64,000 nucleotides of DNA, from NCBI GenBank assembly GCA_025594325.1, contig JANHCV010000013.1, forward strand, positions 124,001 to 188,000, written 5' to 3'. Each line of letters begins with the position of its first letter. Position 1 is the first letter of the stretch. Position numbers and translations under genes: made by a program. Shown here piece after piece: positions 9,373 to 24,992 of the stretch. Below the pieces are notes generated by a model. That model was not told where the DNA came from and searched no databases. It saw only the letters and a list, made by a program, of their open reading frames with translations. Origin of the DNA: Blastocladiella emersonii ATCC 22665. Taxonomy: Eukaryota; Blastocladiomycota; Blastocladiomycetes; Blastocladiales; Blastocladiaceae.

Positions 9373-12300
9373 TCATGGTACTCAAACATAATCATAGTCA
9401 AGTCTTCGAATATCCTCACGTCCACGTGGGCAAGGACCCAAAGCGCCAGGTATCCAAATCTACCCCGTTGTGCACACTCTCCATTATCCAAGTCTGTCAT
9501 CCTACAATTTTGGAACCCGTCGGCAAAGCTCACGGTCCAATCAACGAACAACAGCCAACCTGCCAACCTGGCTACCTACCTGCCTACCTGCCTAGCTGGC
9601 TATCTGCCTACCTGCAAACCTGCCAACCTGCCCTACCTGCTAACCAAACACACACACCGCCTCGCAAGTCCTTGTGGGCCCGCGCTCTCTGGTTGCCGTC
9701 CCAGCCAACAAAGGAATGAATGATGAGCCCTGGCAGCCTGGCAGCCTGCCACACTGACAGCCTGGCAGCCTGCCACACTGACAGCCTGACAGCGCCCACC
9801 CAGTAGTTATTAGCTACCTCGTATGTCGTCTGAGAGGGGTTCAGCAGTCAATATACGACTGGTCTCCTCCTGGCTGGCAGCTCTGCTGTCCACTCCAAGT
9901 CCTGCATGATGATGGGCCAAGGAGCGTTACGAGCAGCTCCTCTGTCTATCCGCGTGAAACCACTCACCCGCTGACGGATGTACACCACGCACCGTGCAGC
10001 GCGCACAGCGCACAGCGCCCAACGCACCACGCGCTGCGCACACGGCGCAAACGGCCACCCTGGTGACACGCACACTCGCATGAACGGCAGGCATGCAAGG
10101 CGTCCTGAACTCAACGATGATATATCGTCTAGGTCTGCTCGCTCCAACGGGTGCGCCTGCCTGCCCTCCCTGTGCCATGGATTGATTGATTCATGTCCAG
10201 TGCTGCCCCCATGCTTGCTTTCATGGCCGCGGGGTCCGTCAGGACGCCTTGCAATGGGTGCGCCAACCCCTGTTGCCAGCCATGTGGCAAGAAACACCAC
10301 AGCACCTGCGTCGCCCTGGCCACCGTACCTTGCAAACAGCGTAGCAGCCGTACTGCTTCAGAGGGCTGCAGAGGGCTGGCTGCGGAGGGCTGAGGCGGCA
10401 GGGCTCCTCCTGCAGGAGACAGTGCTGGGGCCAAGGAGTTAGTGCTAGGGACTACTAACTGAATGGTGAATGACCCACACACCACATGCTCCTGGCAGGA
10501 GTGCGTGTGGGCGCGTGGGCCTGTGTCCGTGCGTGCCTGGATTAGTCCTCCATCACAAGTGACCAAGGTGACCAAGGTGACCAAGGTGACCAAGGTGACC
10601 AAGGTGACATGCAAGCACCAAGTTAGAGCGGCGGGGCAGCCATGGAAAGAAGGGCACAGGTACAAACTACCGTACCCTGGCCGCGGCCACTTGTCGCAGA
10701 ACAGCCCTGCATGGCTCAGGACGCGGCGGGCGTTGGAGACAGGGTAGGTAGGTAGGTAGCAGCAGCAGCAGCAAGGAGCAGGACCTGGCTGGCAAACAAC
10801 ACAAGTGAAGGCGTGCGTGATGGAGTGAGAGAGTGTTGAATGAATGGATGGGTGGATGCGATGCAGACCAGCATACGTGTCGTGCGTCGTCCGGATTGGT
10901 CGGCGACCACCCGCCAATCCTGCGGCATGGCTGTGGGGGCGGCAGTGGTGGTAGTGGAGCTAGAGTGGTGTCGTGGGGCTGGTGGGGTCCCCTCTCCTTC
11001 CTGTCTCGCCTAGGTGGGTGGGCGGACGTAGCGCGCATGCGGGCGGGCAAGGTAGGAACGTTGTTCAAGCAATGGATCATGTACTTTATGGCATGTGATC
11101 TGCAAGACAGGGAGGGGGAGCGACTGTGTCTAATTTTGACCGAGGGACCTTGCTGCAGCCAACGTCTGGCCCAATCCGACCCTCCACAAATCGCAACATG
11201 CACGAAACAAATTAGCTGACGTTTGGGATGTACCAAACCAGCCACGTAGATAACTTTCATGGTACTCAAACAAGACCATACTCAAATCTTTGACTTCCTG
11301 CATGTCCAGCTAGCCAGGCTTCTGTAAATCACATTGATGACGCAACAAAATATCTGGCCATAAGAATATTGTAAACCAGCCACTCTGGCAATTGTCATGG
11401 CACTCAAACAAAACCATATTCAAATCTTCGACTTCCCGCATGCCCATGTGGGCAAGGACCTATAAATCACAGTATCGAACCAACAAAATATCTGACCATA
11501 GAAACATAGTATACCAGCCACGAGGACAATTGTCATGGTACTCAAACAAAACCATATTCAAATCTTTGACTATTCACATGTCTAGCTGGTTGGCGACCCA
11601 TAAATCGTAACATTGGAGCAACAAAATATCTGACCACGGAAATACAGTAAACAAGCCCCGGAGATAATTGTCATGGTTCTCAAACAAAACCATATTCAGA
11701 TCTTTGAATACCCCATGTCCAGGTGGTTGGGGGCCCAGAAATCGTAACATCGAACCAACAAAATATTTGACCATAGAAATATACTAAACCAGCCACGTAC
11801 GTAATTGTCGCGTTACTTAAACAAAACCATACTCAAAACTTTGACTTCCCGCATGTTCACCTAGCCAGGTACCCATAAATCACAGTATCGAGCCAACAAA
11901 AGATCTGACAATGGAAATATAGTAAACCGGCCGCGGAGAGAATTCTCATGGTACTCAAATGAAACCATACTCAAATCTATGACTTCCCACATGTCCAGCT
12001 GGTTGAGGACCCATAAATCGTAACGTCAAAGCAACAATGTATCTGACCATGGGAATATAGTAAACGAGCCCCGGAGATAATTGTCATGGTACGCAAACAA
12101 AACCATACTCAAGTCTATGCCTTCCCACATGTCCAGCTGGTTGGGGATCCATAAATCCCAGTATCGAACCAACAAGATATCTGACCATTGGACTATATGT
12201 AACCGATCCCGTAGGTAATTGTCATGATACCCAAACAAAACCATATTCAAATCTTTCACATCCCGCATGTCCAGCTAGCCAGGGACCCATAAATCACAGT

Positions 12301-12496
12301 ATCCAACCAACAAAGTATCTGACCAAAGAAAGATCATAAACCAGCCACGCAGATAATTGTCATGGTATTCAAACAAAACCATACTCAAATCTTCGAATAC
12401 CCGATGTCCAGGTGGGCAAGGGCCTATACATCACAGTGTTGAACCAACAAAGTATCTGACGATCGGGATGTATCAAACCGGCCATGCTGATAATTG
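9373..12496. repeat. Repeat unit copy 4
   Basis: Haplotype AGCAGTTAT. First copy with C at 553 (9925) and A at 927 (10299). Both sites switch together at the copy 3/4 border. Confidence 0.97.
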
Positions 12497-15400
12497 TCAT
12501 GGTACTCAAACATAATCATAGTCAAGTCTTCGAATATCCTCACGTCCACGTGGGCAAGGACCCAAAGCGCCAGGTATCCAAATCTACCCCGTTGTGCACA
12601 CTCTCCATTATCCAAGTCTGTCATCCTACAATTTTGGAACCCGTCGGCAAAGCTCACGGTCCAATCAACGAACAACAGCCAACCTGCCAACCTGGCTACC
12701 TACCTGCCTACCTGCCTAGCTGGCTATCTGCCTACCTGCAAACCTGCCAACCTGCCCTACCTGCTAACCAAACACACACACCGCCTCGCAAGTCCTTGTG
12801 GGCCCGCGCTCTCTGGTTGCCGTCCCAGCCAACAAAGGAATGAATGATGAGCCCTGGCAGCCTGGCAGCCTGCCACACTGACAGCCTGGCAGCCTGCCAC
12901 ACTGACAGCCTGACAGCGCCCACCCAGTAGTTATTAGCTACCTCGTATGTCGTCTGAGAGGGGTTCAGCAGTCAATATACGACTGGTCTCCTCCTGGCTG
13001 GCAGCTCTGCTGTCCACTCCAAGTCCTGCATGATGATGGGCCAAGGAGCGTTACGAGCAGCTCCTCTGTCTATCCGCGTGAAACCACTCACCCGCTGACG
13101 GATGTACACCACGCACCGTGCAGCGCGCACAGCGCACAGCGCCCAACGCACCACGCGCTGCGCACACGGCGCAAACGGCCACCCTGGTGACACGCACACT
13201 CGCATGAACGGCAGGCATGCAAGGCGTCCTGAACTCAACGATGATATATCGTCTAGGTCTGCTCGCTCCAACGGGTGCGCCTGCCTGCCCTCCCTGTGCC
13301 ATGGATTGATTGATTCATGTCCAGTGCTGCCCCCATGCTTGCTTTCATGGCCGCGGGGTCCGTCAGGACGCCTTGCAATGGGTGCGCCAACCCCTGTTGC
13401 CAGCCATGTGGCAAGAAACACCACAGCACCTGCGTCGCCCTGGCCACCGTACCTTGCAAACAGCGTAGCAGCCGTACTGCTTCAGAGGGCTGCAGAGGGC
13501 TGGCTGCGGAGGGCTGAGGCGGCAGGGCTCCTCCTGCAGGAGACAGTGCTGGGGCCAAGGAGTTAGTGCTAGGGACTACTAACTGAATGGTGAATGACCC
13601 ACACACCACATGCTCCTGGCAGGAGTGCGTGTGGGCGCGTGGGCCTGTGTCCGTGCGTGCCTGGATTAGTCCTCCATCACAAGTGACCAAGGTGACCAAG
13701 GTGACCAAGGTGACCAAGGTGACCAAGGTGACATGCAAGCACCAAGTTAGAGCGGCGGGGCAGCCATGGAAAGAAGGGCACAGGTACAAACTACCGTACC
13801 CTGGCCGCGGCCACTTGTCGCAGAACAGCCCTGCATGGCTCAGGACGCGGCGGGCGTTGGAGACAGGGTAGGTAGGTAGGTAGCAGCAGCAGCAGCAAGG
13901 AGCAGGACCTGGCTGGCAAACAACACAAGTGAAGGCGTGCGTGATGGAGTGAGAGAGTGTTGAATGAATGGATGGGTGGATGCGATGCAGACCAGCATAC
14001 GTGTCGTGCGTCGTCCGGATTGGTCGGCGACCACCCGCCAATCCTGCGGCATGGCTGTGGGGGCGGCAGTGGTGGTAGTGGAGCTAGAGTGGTGTCGTGG
14101 GGCTGGTGGGGTCCCCTCTCCTTCCTGTCTCGCCTAGGTGGGTGGGCGGACGTAGCGCGCATGCGGGCGGGCAAGGTAGGAACGTTGTTCAAGCAATGGA
14201 TCATGTACTTTATGGCATGTGATCTGCAAGACAGGGAGGGGGAGCGACTGTGTCTAATTTTGACCGAGGGACCTTGCTGCAGCCAACGTCTGGCCCAATC
14301 CGACCCTCCACAAATCGCAACATGCACGAAACAAGTTAGCTGACGTTTGGGATGTACCAAACCAGCCACGTAGATAACTTTCATGGTACTCAAACAAGAC
14401 CATACTCAAATCTTTGACTTCCTGCATGTCCAGCTAGCCAGGCTTCTGTAAATCACATTGATGACGCAACAAAATATCTGGCCATAAGAATATTGTAAAC
14501 CAGCCACTCTGGCAATTGTCATGGCACTCAAACAAAACCATATTCAAATCTTCGACTTCCCGCATGCCCATGTGGGCAAGGACCTATAAATCACAGTATC
14601 GAACCAACAAAATATCTGACCATAGAAACATAGTATACCAGCCACGAGGACAATTGTCATGGTACTCAAACAAAACCATATTCAAATCTTTGACTATTCA
14701 CATGTCTAGCTGGTTGGCGACCCATAAATCGTAACATTGGAGCAACAAAATATCTGACCACGGAAATACAGTAAACAAGCCCCGGAGATAATTGTCATGG
14801 TTCTCAAACAAAACCATATTCAGATCTTTGAATACCCCATGTCCAGGTGGTTGGGGGCCCAGAAATCGTAACATCGAACCAACAAAATATTTGACCATAG
14901 AAATATACTAAACCAGCCACGTACGTAATTGTCGCGTTACTTAAACAAAACCATACTCAAAACTTTGACTTCCCGCATGTTCACCTAGCCAGGTACCCAT
15001 AAATCACAGTATCGAGCCAACAAAAGATCTGACAATGGAAATATAGTAAACCGGCCGCGGAGAGAATTCTCATGGTACTCAAATGAAACCATACTCAAAT
15101 CTATGACTTCCCACATGTCCAGCTGGTTGAGGACCCATAAATCGTAACGTCAAAGCAACAATGTATCTGACCATGGGAATATAGTAAACGAGCCCCGGAG
15201 ATAATTGTCATGGTACGCAAACAAAACCATACTCAAGTCTATGCCTTCCCACATGTCCAGCTGGTTGGGGATCCATAAATCCCAGTATCGAACCAACAAG
15301 ATATCTGACCATTGGACTATATGTAACCGATCCCGTAGGTAATTGTCATGATACCCAAACAAAACCATATTCAAATCTTTCACATCCCGCATGTCCAGCT

Positions 15401-15620
15401 AGCCAGGGACCCATAAATCACAGTATCCAACCAACAAAGTATCTGACCAAAGAAAGATCATAAACCAGCCACGCAGATAATTGTCATGGTATTCAAACAA
15501 AACCATACTCAAATCTTCGAATACCCGATGTCCAGGTGGGCAAGGGCCTATACATCACAGTGTTGAACCAACAAAGTATCTGACGATCGGGATGTATCAA
15601 ACCGGCCATGCTGATAATTG
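12497..15620. repeat. Repeat unit copy 5
   Basis: Haplotype AGCAGTTGT. The G at 1839 (14335) is shared only with copy 6, which points to a recent duplication of this pair. Confidence 0.97.
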
Positions 15621-18600
15621 TCATGGTACTCAAACATAATCATAGTCAAGTCTTCGAATATCCTCACGTCCACGTGGGCAAGGACCCAAAGCGCCAGGTA
15701 TCCAAATCTACCCCGTTGTGCACACTCTCCATTATCCAAGTCTGTCATCCTACAATTTTGGAACCCGTCGGCAAAGCTCACGGTCCAATCAACGAACAAC
15801 AGCCAACCTGCCAACCTGGCTACCTACCTGCCTACCTGCCTAGCTGGCTATCTGCCTACCTGCAAACCTGCCAACCTGCCCTACCTGCTAACCAAACACA
15901 CACACCGCCTCGCAAGTCCTTGTGGGCCCGCGCTCTCTGGTTGCCGTCCCAGCCAACAAAGGAATGAATGATGAGCCCTGGCAGCCTGGCAGCCTGCCAC
16001 ACTGACAGCCTGGCAGCCTGCCACACTGACAGCCTGACAGCGCCCACCCAGTAGTTATTAGCTACCTCGTATGTCGTCTGAGAGGGGTTCAGCAGTCAAT
16101 ATACGACTGGTCTCCTCCTGGCTGGCAGCTCTGCTGTCCACTCCAAGTCCTGCATGATGATGGGCCAAGGAGCGTTACGAGCAGCTCCTCTGTCTATCCG
16201 CGTGAAACCACTCACCCGCTGACGGATGTACACCACGCACCGTGCAGCGCGCACAGCGCACAGCGCCCAACGCACCACGCGCTGCGCACACGGCGCAAAC
16301 GGCCACCCTGGTGACACGCACACTCGCATGAACGGCAGGCATGCAAGGCGTCCTGAACTCAACGATGATATATCGTCTAGGTCTGCTCGCTCCAACGGGT
16401 GCGCCTGCCTGCCCTCCCTGTGCCATGGATTGATTGATTCATGTCCAGTGCTGCCCCCATGCTTGCTTTCATGGCCGCGGGGTCCGTCAGGACGCCTTGC
16501 AATGGGTGCGCCAACCCCTGTTGCCAGCCATGTGGCAAGAAACACCACAGCACCTGCGTCGCCCTGGCCACCGTACCTTGCAAACAGCGTAGCAGCCGTA
16601 CTGCTTCAGAGGGCTGCAGAGGGCTGGCTGCGGAGGGCTGAGGCGGCAGGGCTCCTCCTGCAGGAGACAGTGCTGGGGCCAAGGAGTTAGTGCTAGGGAC
16701 TACTAACTGAATGGTGAATGACCCACACACCACATGCTCCTGGCAGGAGTGCGTGTGGGCGCGTGGGCCTGTGTCCGTGCGTGCCTGGATTAGTCCTCCA
16801 TCACAAGTGACCAAGGTGACCAAGGTGACCAAGGTGACCAAGGTGACCAAGGTGACATGCAAGCACCAAGTTAGAGCGGCGGGGCAGCCATGGAAAGAAG
16901 GGCACAGGTACAAACTACCGTACCCTGGCCGCGGCCACTTGTCGCAGAACAGCCCTGCATGGCTCAGGACGCGGCGGGCGTTGGAGACAGGGTAGGTAGG
17001 TAGGTAGCAGCAGCAGCAGCAAGGAGCAGGACCTGGCTGGCAAACAACACAAGTGAAGGCGTGCGTGATGGAGTGAGAGAGTGTTGAATGAATGGATGGG
17101 TGGATGCGATGCAGACCAGCATACGTGTCGTGCGTCGTCCGGATTGGTCGGCGACCACCCGCCAATCCTGCGGCATGGCTGTGGGGGCGGCAGTGGTGGT
17201 AGTGGAGCTAGAGTGGTGTCGTGGGGCTGGTGGGGTCCCCTCTCCTTCCTGTCTCGCCTAGGTGGGTGGGCGGACGTAGCGCGCATGCGGGCGGGCAAGG
17301 TAGGAACGTTGTTCAAGCAATGGATCATGTACTTTATGGCATGTGATCTGCAAGACAGGGAGGGGGAGCGACTGTGTCTAATTTTGACCGAGGGACCTTG
17401 CTGCAGCCAACGTCTGGCCCAATCCGACCCTCCACAAATCGCAACATGCACGAAACAAGTTAGCTGACGTTTGGGATGTACCAAACCAGCCACGTAGATA
17501 ACTTTCATGGTACTCAAACAAGACCATACTCAAATCTTTGACTTCCTGCATGTCCAGCTAGCCAGGCTTCTGTAAATCACATTGATGACGCAACAAAATA
17601 TCTGGCCATAAGAATATTGTAAACCAGCCACTCTGGCAATTGTCATGGCACTCAAACAAAACCATATTCAAATCTTCGACTTCCCGCATGCCCATGTGGG
17701 CAAGGACCTATAAATCACAGTATCGAACCAACAAAATATCTGACCATAGAAACATAGTATACCAGCCACGAGGACAATTGTCATGGTACTCAAACAAAAC
17801 CATATTCAAATCTTTGACTATTCACATGTCTAGCTGGTTGGCGACCCATAAATCGTAACATTGGAGCAACAAAATATCTGACCACGGAAATACAGTAAAC
17901 AAGCCCCGGAGATAATTGTCATGGTTCTCAAACAAAACCATATTCAGATCTTTGAATACCCCATGTCCAGGTGGTTGGGGGCCCAGAAATCGTAACATCG
18001 AACCAACAAAATATTTGACCATAGAAATATACTAAACCAGCCACGTACGTAATTGTCGCGTTACTTAAACAAAACCATACTCAAAACTTTGACTTCCCGC
18101 ATGTTCACCTAGCCAGGTACCCATAAATCACAGTATCGAGCCAACAAAAGATCTGACAATGGAAATATAGTAAACCGGCCGCGGAGAGAATTCTCATGGT
18201 ACTCAAATGAAACCATACTCAAATCTATGACTTCCCACATGTCCAGCTGGTTGAGGACCCATAAATCGTAACGTCAAAGCAACAATGTATCTGACCATGG
18301 GAATATAGTAAACGAGCCCCGGAGATAATTGTCATGGTACGCAAACAAAACCATACTCAAGTCTATGCCTTCCCACATGTCCAGCTGGTTGGGGATCCAT
18401 AAATCCCAGTATCGAACCAACAAGATATCTGACCATTGGACTATATGTAACCGATCCCGTAGGTAATTGTCATGATACCCAAACAAAACCATATTCAAAT
18501 CTTTCACATCCCGCATGTCCAGCTAGCCAGGGACCCATAAATCACAGTATCCAACCAACAAAGTATCTGACCAAAGAAAGATCATAAACCAGCCACGCAG

Positions 18601-18744
18601 ATAATTGTCATGGTATTCAAACAAAACCATACTCAAATCTTCGAATACCCGATGTCCAGGTGGGCAAGGGCCTATACATCACAGTGTTGAACCAACAAAG
18701 TATCTGACGATCGGGATGTATCAAACCGGCCATGCTGATAATCG
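15621..18744. repeat. Repeat unit copy 6
   Basis: Haplotype AGCAGTTGC. It carries G at 1839 (17459) like copy 5, and C at 3123 (18743) next to the following unit. Confidence 0.97.
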
Positions 18745-21700
18745 TCATGGTACTCAAACATAATCATAGTCAAGTCTTCGAATATCCTCACGTCCACGTG
18801 GGCAAGGACCCAAAGCGCCAGGTATCCAAATCTACCCCGTTGTGCACACTCTCCATTATCCAAGTCTGTCATCCTACAATTTTGGAACCCGTCGGCAAAG
18901 CTCACGGTCCAATCAACGAACAACAGCCAACCTGCCAACCTGGCTACCTACCTGCCTACCTGCCTAGCTGGCTATCTGCCTACCTGCAAACCTGCCAACC
19001 TGCCCTACCTGCTAACCAAACACACACACCGCCTCGCAAGTCCTTGTGGGCCCGCGCTCTCTGGTTGCCGTCCCAGCCAACAAAGGAATGAATGATGAGC
19101 CCTGGCAGCCTGGCAGCCTGCCACACTGACAGCCTGGCAGCCTGCCACACTGACAGCCTGACAGCGCCCACCCAGTAGTTATTAGCTACCTCGTATGTCA
19201 TCTGAGAGGGGTTCAGCAGTCAATATACGACTGGTCTCCTCCTGGCTGGCAGCTCTGCTGTCCACTCCAAGTCCTGCATGATGATGGGCCAAGGAGCGTT
19301 ACGAGCAGCTCCTCTGTCTATCCGCGTGAAACCACTCACCCGCTGACGGATGTACACCACGCACCGTGCAGCGCGCACAGCGCACAGCGCCCAACGCACC
19401 ACGCGCTGCGCACACGGCGCAAACGGCCACCCTGGTGACACGCACACTCGCATGAACGGCAGGCATGCAAGGCGTCCTGAACTCAACGATGATATATCGT
19501 CTAGGTCTGCTCGCTCCAACGGGTGCGCCTGCCTGCCCTCCCTGTGCCATGGATTGATTGATTCATGTCCAGTGCTGCCCCCATGCTTGCTTTCATGGCC
19601 GCGGGGTCCGTCAGGACGCCTTGCAATGGGTGCGCCAACCCCTGTTGCCAGCCATGTGGCAAGAAACACCACAGCACCTGCGTCGCCCTGGCCACCGTAC
19701 CTTGCAAACAGCGTAGCAGCCGTACTGCTTCAGAGGGCTGCAGAGGGCTGGCTGCGGAGGGCTGAGGCGGCAGGGCTCCTCCTGCAGGAGACAGTGCTGG
19801 GGCCAAGGAGTTAGTGCTAGGGACTACTAACTGAATGGTGAATGACCCACACACCACATGCTCCTGGCAGGAGTGCGTGTGGGCGCGTGGGCCTGTGTCC
19901 GTGCGTGCCTGGATTAGTCCTCCATCACAAGTGACCAAGGTGACCAAGGTGACCAAGGTGACCAAGGTGACCAAGGTGACATGCAAGCACCAAGTTAGAG
20001 CGGCGGGGCAGCCATGGAAAGAAGGGCACAGGTACAAACTACCGTACCCTGGCCGCGGCCACTAGTCGCAGAACAGCCCTGCATGGCTCAGGACGCGGCG
20101 GGCGTTGGAGACAGGGTAGGTAGGTAGGTAGCAGCAGCAGCAGCAAGGAGCAGGACCTGGCTGGCAAACAACACAAGTGAAGGCGTGCGTGATGGAGTGA
20201 GAGAGTGTTGAATGAATGGATGGGTGGATGCGATGCAGACCAGCATACGTGTCGTGCGTCGTCCGGATTGGTCGGCGACCACCCGCCAATCCTGCGGCAT
20301 GGCTGTGGGGGCGGCAGTGGTGGTAGTGGAGCTAGAGTGGTGTCGTGGGGCTGGTGGGGTCCCCTCTCCTTCCTGTCTCGCCTAGGTGGGTGGGCGGACG
20401 TAGCGCGCATGCGGGCGGGCAAGGTAGGAACGTTGTTCAAGCAATGGATCATGTACTTTATGGCATGTGATCTGCAAGACAGGGAGGGGGAGCGACTGTG
20501 TCTAATTTTGACCGAGGGACCTTGCTGCAGCCAACGTCTGGCCCAATCCGACCCTCCACAAATCGCAACATGCACGAAACAAATTAGCTGACGTTTGGGA
20601 TGTACCAAACCAGCCACGTAGATAACTTTCATGGTACTCAAACAAGACCATACTCAAATCTTTGACTTCCTGCATGTCCAGCTAGCCAGGCTTCTGTAAA
20701 TCACATTGATGACGCAACAAAATATCTGGCCATAAGAATATTGTAAACCAGCCACTCTGGCAATTGTCATGGCACTCAAACAAAACCATATTCAAATCTT
20801 CGACTTCCCGCATGCCCATGTGGGCAAGGACCTATAAATCACAGTATCGAACCAACAAAATATCTGACCATAGAAACATAGTATACCAGCCACGAGGACA
20901 ATTGTCATGGTACTCAAACAAAACCATATTCAAATCTTTGACTATTCACATGTCTAGCTGGTTGGCGACCCATAAATCGTAACATTGGAGCAACAAAATA
21001 TCTGACCACGGAAATACAGTAAACAAGCCCCGGAGATAATTGTCATGGTTCTCAAACAAAACCATATTCAGATCTTTGAATACCCCATGTCCAGGTGGTT
21101 GGGGGCCCAGAAATCGTAACATCGAACCAACAAAATATTTGACCATAGAAATATACTAAACCAGCCACGTACGTAATTGTCGCGTTACTTAAACAAAACC
21201 ATACTCAAAACTTTGACTTCCCGCATGTTCACCTAGCCAGGTACCCATAAATCACAGTATCGAGCCAACAAAAGATCTGACAATGGAAATATAGTAAACC
21301 GGCCGCGGAGAGAATTCTCATGGTACTCAAATGAAACCATACTCAAATCTATGACTTCCCACATGTCCAGCTGGTTGAGGACCCATAAATCGTAACGTCA
21401 AAGCAACAATGTATCTGACCATGGGAATATAGTAAACGAGCCCCGGAGATAATTGTCATGGTACGCAAACAAAACCATACTCAAGTCTATGCCTTCCCAC
21501 ATGTCCAGCTGGTTGGGGATCCATAAATCCCAGTATCGAACCAACAAGATATCTGACCATTGGACTATATGTAACCGATCCCGTAGGTAATTGTCATGAT
21601 ACCCAAACAAAACCATATTCAAATCTTTCACATCCCGCATGTCCAGCTAGCCAGGGACCCATAAATCACAGTATCCAACCAACAAAGTATCTGACCAAAG

Positions 21701-21868
21701 AAAGATCATAAACCAGCCACGCAGATAATTGTCATGGTATTCAAACAAAACCATACTCAAATCTTCGAATACCCGATGTCCAGGTGGGCAAGGGCCTATA
21801 CATCACAGTGTTGAACCAACAAAGTATCTGACGATCGGGATGTATCAAACCGGCCATGCTGATAATCG
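18745..21868. repeat. Repeat unit copy 7
   Basis: Haplotype AACAGTAAC. First copy with A at 456 (19200). It also has A at 1320 (20064) and C at 3123 (21867). Confidence 0.97.
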
Positions 21869-24800
21869 TCATGGTACTCAAACATAATCATAGTCAAGTC
21901 TTCGAATATCCTCACGTCCACGTGGGCAAGGACCCAAAGCGCCAGGTATCCAAATCTACCCCGTTGTGCACACTCTCCATTATCCAAGTCTGTCATCCTA
22001 CAATTTTGGAACCCGTCGGCAAAGCTCACGGTCCAATCAACGAACAACAGCCAACCTGCCAACCTGGCTACCTACCTGCCTACCTGCCTAGCTGGCTATC
22101 TGCCTACCTGCAAACCTGCCAACCTGCCCTACCTGCTAACCAAACACACACACCGCCTCGCAAGTCCTTGTGGGCCCGCGCTCTCTGGTTGCCGTCCCAG
22201 CCAACAAAGGAATGAATGATGAGCCCTGGCAGCCTGGCAGCCTGCCACACTGACAGCCTGGCAGCCTGCCACACTGACAGCCTGACAGCGCCCACCCAGT
22301 AGTTATTAGCTACCTCGTATGTCGTCTGAGAGGGGTTCAGCAGTCAATATACGACTGGTCTCCTCCTGGCTGGCAGCTCTGCTGTCCACTCCAAGTCCTG
22401 CATGATGATGGGCCAAGGAGCGTTACGAGCAGCTCCTCTGTCTATCCGCGTGAAACCACTCACCCGCTGACGGATGTACACCACGCACCGTGCAGCGCGC
22501 ACAGCGCACAGCGCCCAACGCACCACGCGCTGCGCACACGGCGCAAACGGCCACCCTGGTGACACGCACACTCGCATGAACGGCAGGCATGCAAGGCGTC
22601 CTGAACTCAACGATGATATATCGTCTAGGTCTGCTCGCTCCAACGGGTGCGCCTGCCTGCCCTCCCTGTGCCATGGATTGATTGATTCATGTCCAGTGCT
22701 GCCCCCATGCTTGCTTTCATGGCCGCGGGGTCCGTCAGGACGCCTTGCAATGGGTGCGCCAACCCCTGTTGCCAGCCATGTGGCAAGAAACACCACAGCA
22801 CCTGCGTCGCCCTGGCCACCGTACCTTGCAAACAGCGTAGCAGCCGTACTGCTTCAGAGGGCTGCAGAGGGCTGGCTGCGGAGGGCTGAGGCGGCAGGGC
22901 TCCTCCTGCAGGAGACAGTGCTGGGGCCAAGGAGTTAGTGCTAGGGACTACTAACTGAATGGTGAATGACCCACACACCACATGCTCCTGGCAGGAGTGC
23001 GTGTGGGCGCGTGGGCCTGTGTCCGTGCGTGCCTGGATTAGTCCTCCATCACAAGTGACCAAGGTGACCAAGGTGACCAAGGTGACCAAGGTGACCAAGG
23101 TGACATGCAAGCACCAAGTTAGAGCGGCGGGGCAGCCATGGAAAGAAGGGCACAGGTACAAACTACCGTACCCTGGCCGCGGCCACTAGTCGCAGAACAG
23201 CCCTGCATGGCTCAGGACGCGGCGGGCGTTGGAGACAGGGTAGGTAGGTAGGTAGCAGCAGCAGCAGCAAGGAGCAGGACCTGGCTGGCAAACAACACAA
23301 GTGAAGGCGTGCGTGATGGAGTGAGAGAGTGTTGAATGAATGGATGGGTGGATGCGATGCAGACCAGCATACGTGTCGTGCGTCGTCCGGATTGGTCGGC
23401 GACCACCCGCCAATCCTGCGGCATGGCTGTGGGGGCGGCAGTGGTGGTAGTGGAGCTAGAGTGGTGTCGTGGGGCTGGTGGGGTCCCCTCTCCTTCCTGT
23501 CTCGCCTAGGTGGGTGGGCGGACGTAGCGCGCATGCGGGCGGGCAAGGTAGGAACGTTGTTCAAGCAATGGATCATGTACTTTATGGCATGTGATCTGCA
23601 AGACAGGGAGGGGGAGCGACTGTGTCTAATTTTGACCGAGGGACCTTGCTGCAGCCAACGTCTGGCCCAATCCGACCCTCCACAAATCGCAACATGCACG
23701 AAACAAATTAGCTGACGTTTGGGATGTACCAAACCAGCCACGTAGATAACTTTCATGGTACTCAAACAAGACCATACTCAAATCTTTGACTTCCTGCATG
23801 TCCAGCTAGCCAGGCTTCTGTAAATCACATTGATGACGCAACAAAATATCTGGCCATAAGAATATTGTAAACCAGCCACTCTGGCAATTGTCATGGCACT
23901 CAAACAAAACCATATTCAAATCTTCGACTTCCCGCATGCCCATGTGGGCAAGGACCTATAAATCACAGTATCGAACCAACAAAATATCTGACCATAGAAA
24001 CATAGTATACCAGCCACGAGGACAATTGTCATGGTACTCAAACAAAACCATATTCAAATCTTTGACTATTCACATGTCTAGCTGGTTGGCGACCCATAAA
24101 TCGTAACATTGGAGCAACAAAATATCTGACCACGGAAATACAGTAAACAAGCCCCGGAGATAATTGTCATGGTTCTCAAACAAAACCATATTCAGATCTT
24201 TGAATACCCCATGTCCAGGTGGTTGGGGGCCCAGAAATCGTAACATCGAACCAACAAAATATTTGACCATAGAAATATACTAAACCAGCCACGTACGTAA
24301 TTGTCGCGTTACTTAAACAAAACCATACTCAAAACTTTGACTTCCCGCATGTTCACCTAGCCAGGTACCCATAAATCACAGTATCGAGCCAACAAAAGAT
24401 CTGACAATGGAAATATAGTAAACCGGCCGCGGAGAGAATTCTCATGGTACTCAAATGAAACCATACTCAAATCTATGACTTCCCACATGTCCAGCTGGTT
24501 GAGGACCCATAAATCGTAACGTCAAAGCAACAATGTATCTGACCATGGGAATATAGTAAACGAGCCCCGGAGATAATTGTCATGGTACGCAAACAAAACC
24601 ATACTCAAGTCTATGCCTTCCCACATGTCCAGCTGGTTGGGGATCCATAAATCCCAGTATCGAACCAACAAGATATCTGACCATTGGACTATATGTAACC
24701 GATCCCGTAGGTAATTGTCATGATACCCAAACAAAACCATATTCAAATCTTTCACATCCCGCATGTCCAGCTAGCCAGGGACCCATAAATCACAGTATCC

Positions 24801-24992
24801 AACCAACAAAGTATCTGACCAAAGAAAGATCATAAACCAGCCACGCAGATAATTGTCATGGTATTCAAACAAAACCATACTCAAATCTTCGAATACCCGA
24901 TGTCCAGGTGGGCAAGGGCCTATACATCACAGTGTTGAACCAACAAAGTATCTGACGATCGGGATGTATCAAACCGGCCATGCTGATAATTG
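21869..24992. repeat. Repeat unit copy 8
   Basis: Haplotype AGCAGTAAT. It reverts to G at 456 (22324) and keeps A at 1320 (23188). Confidence 0.97.
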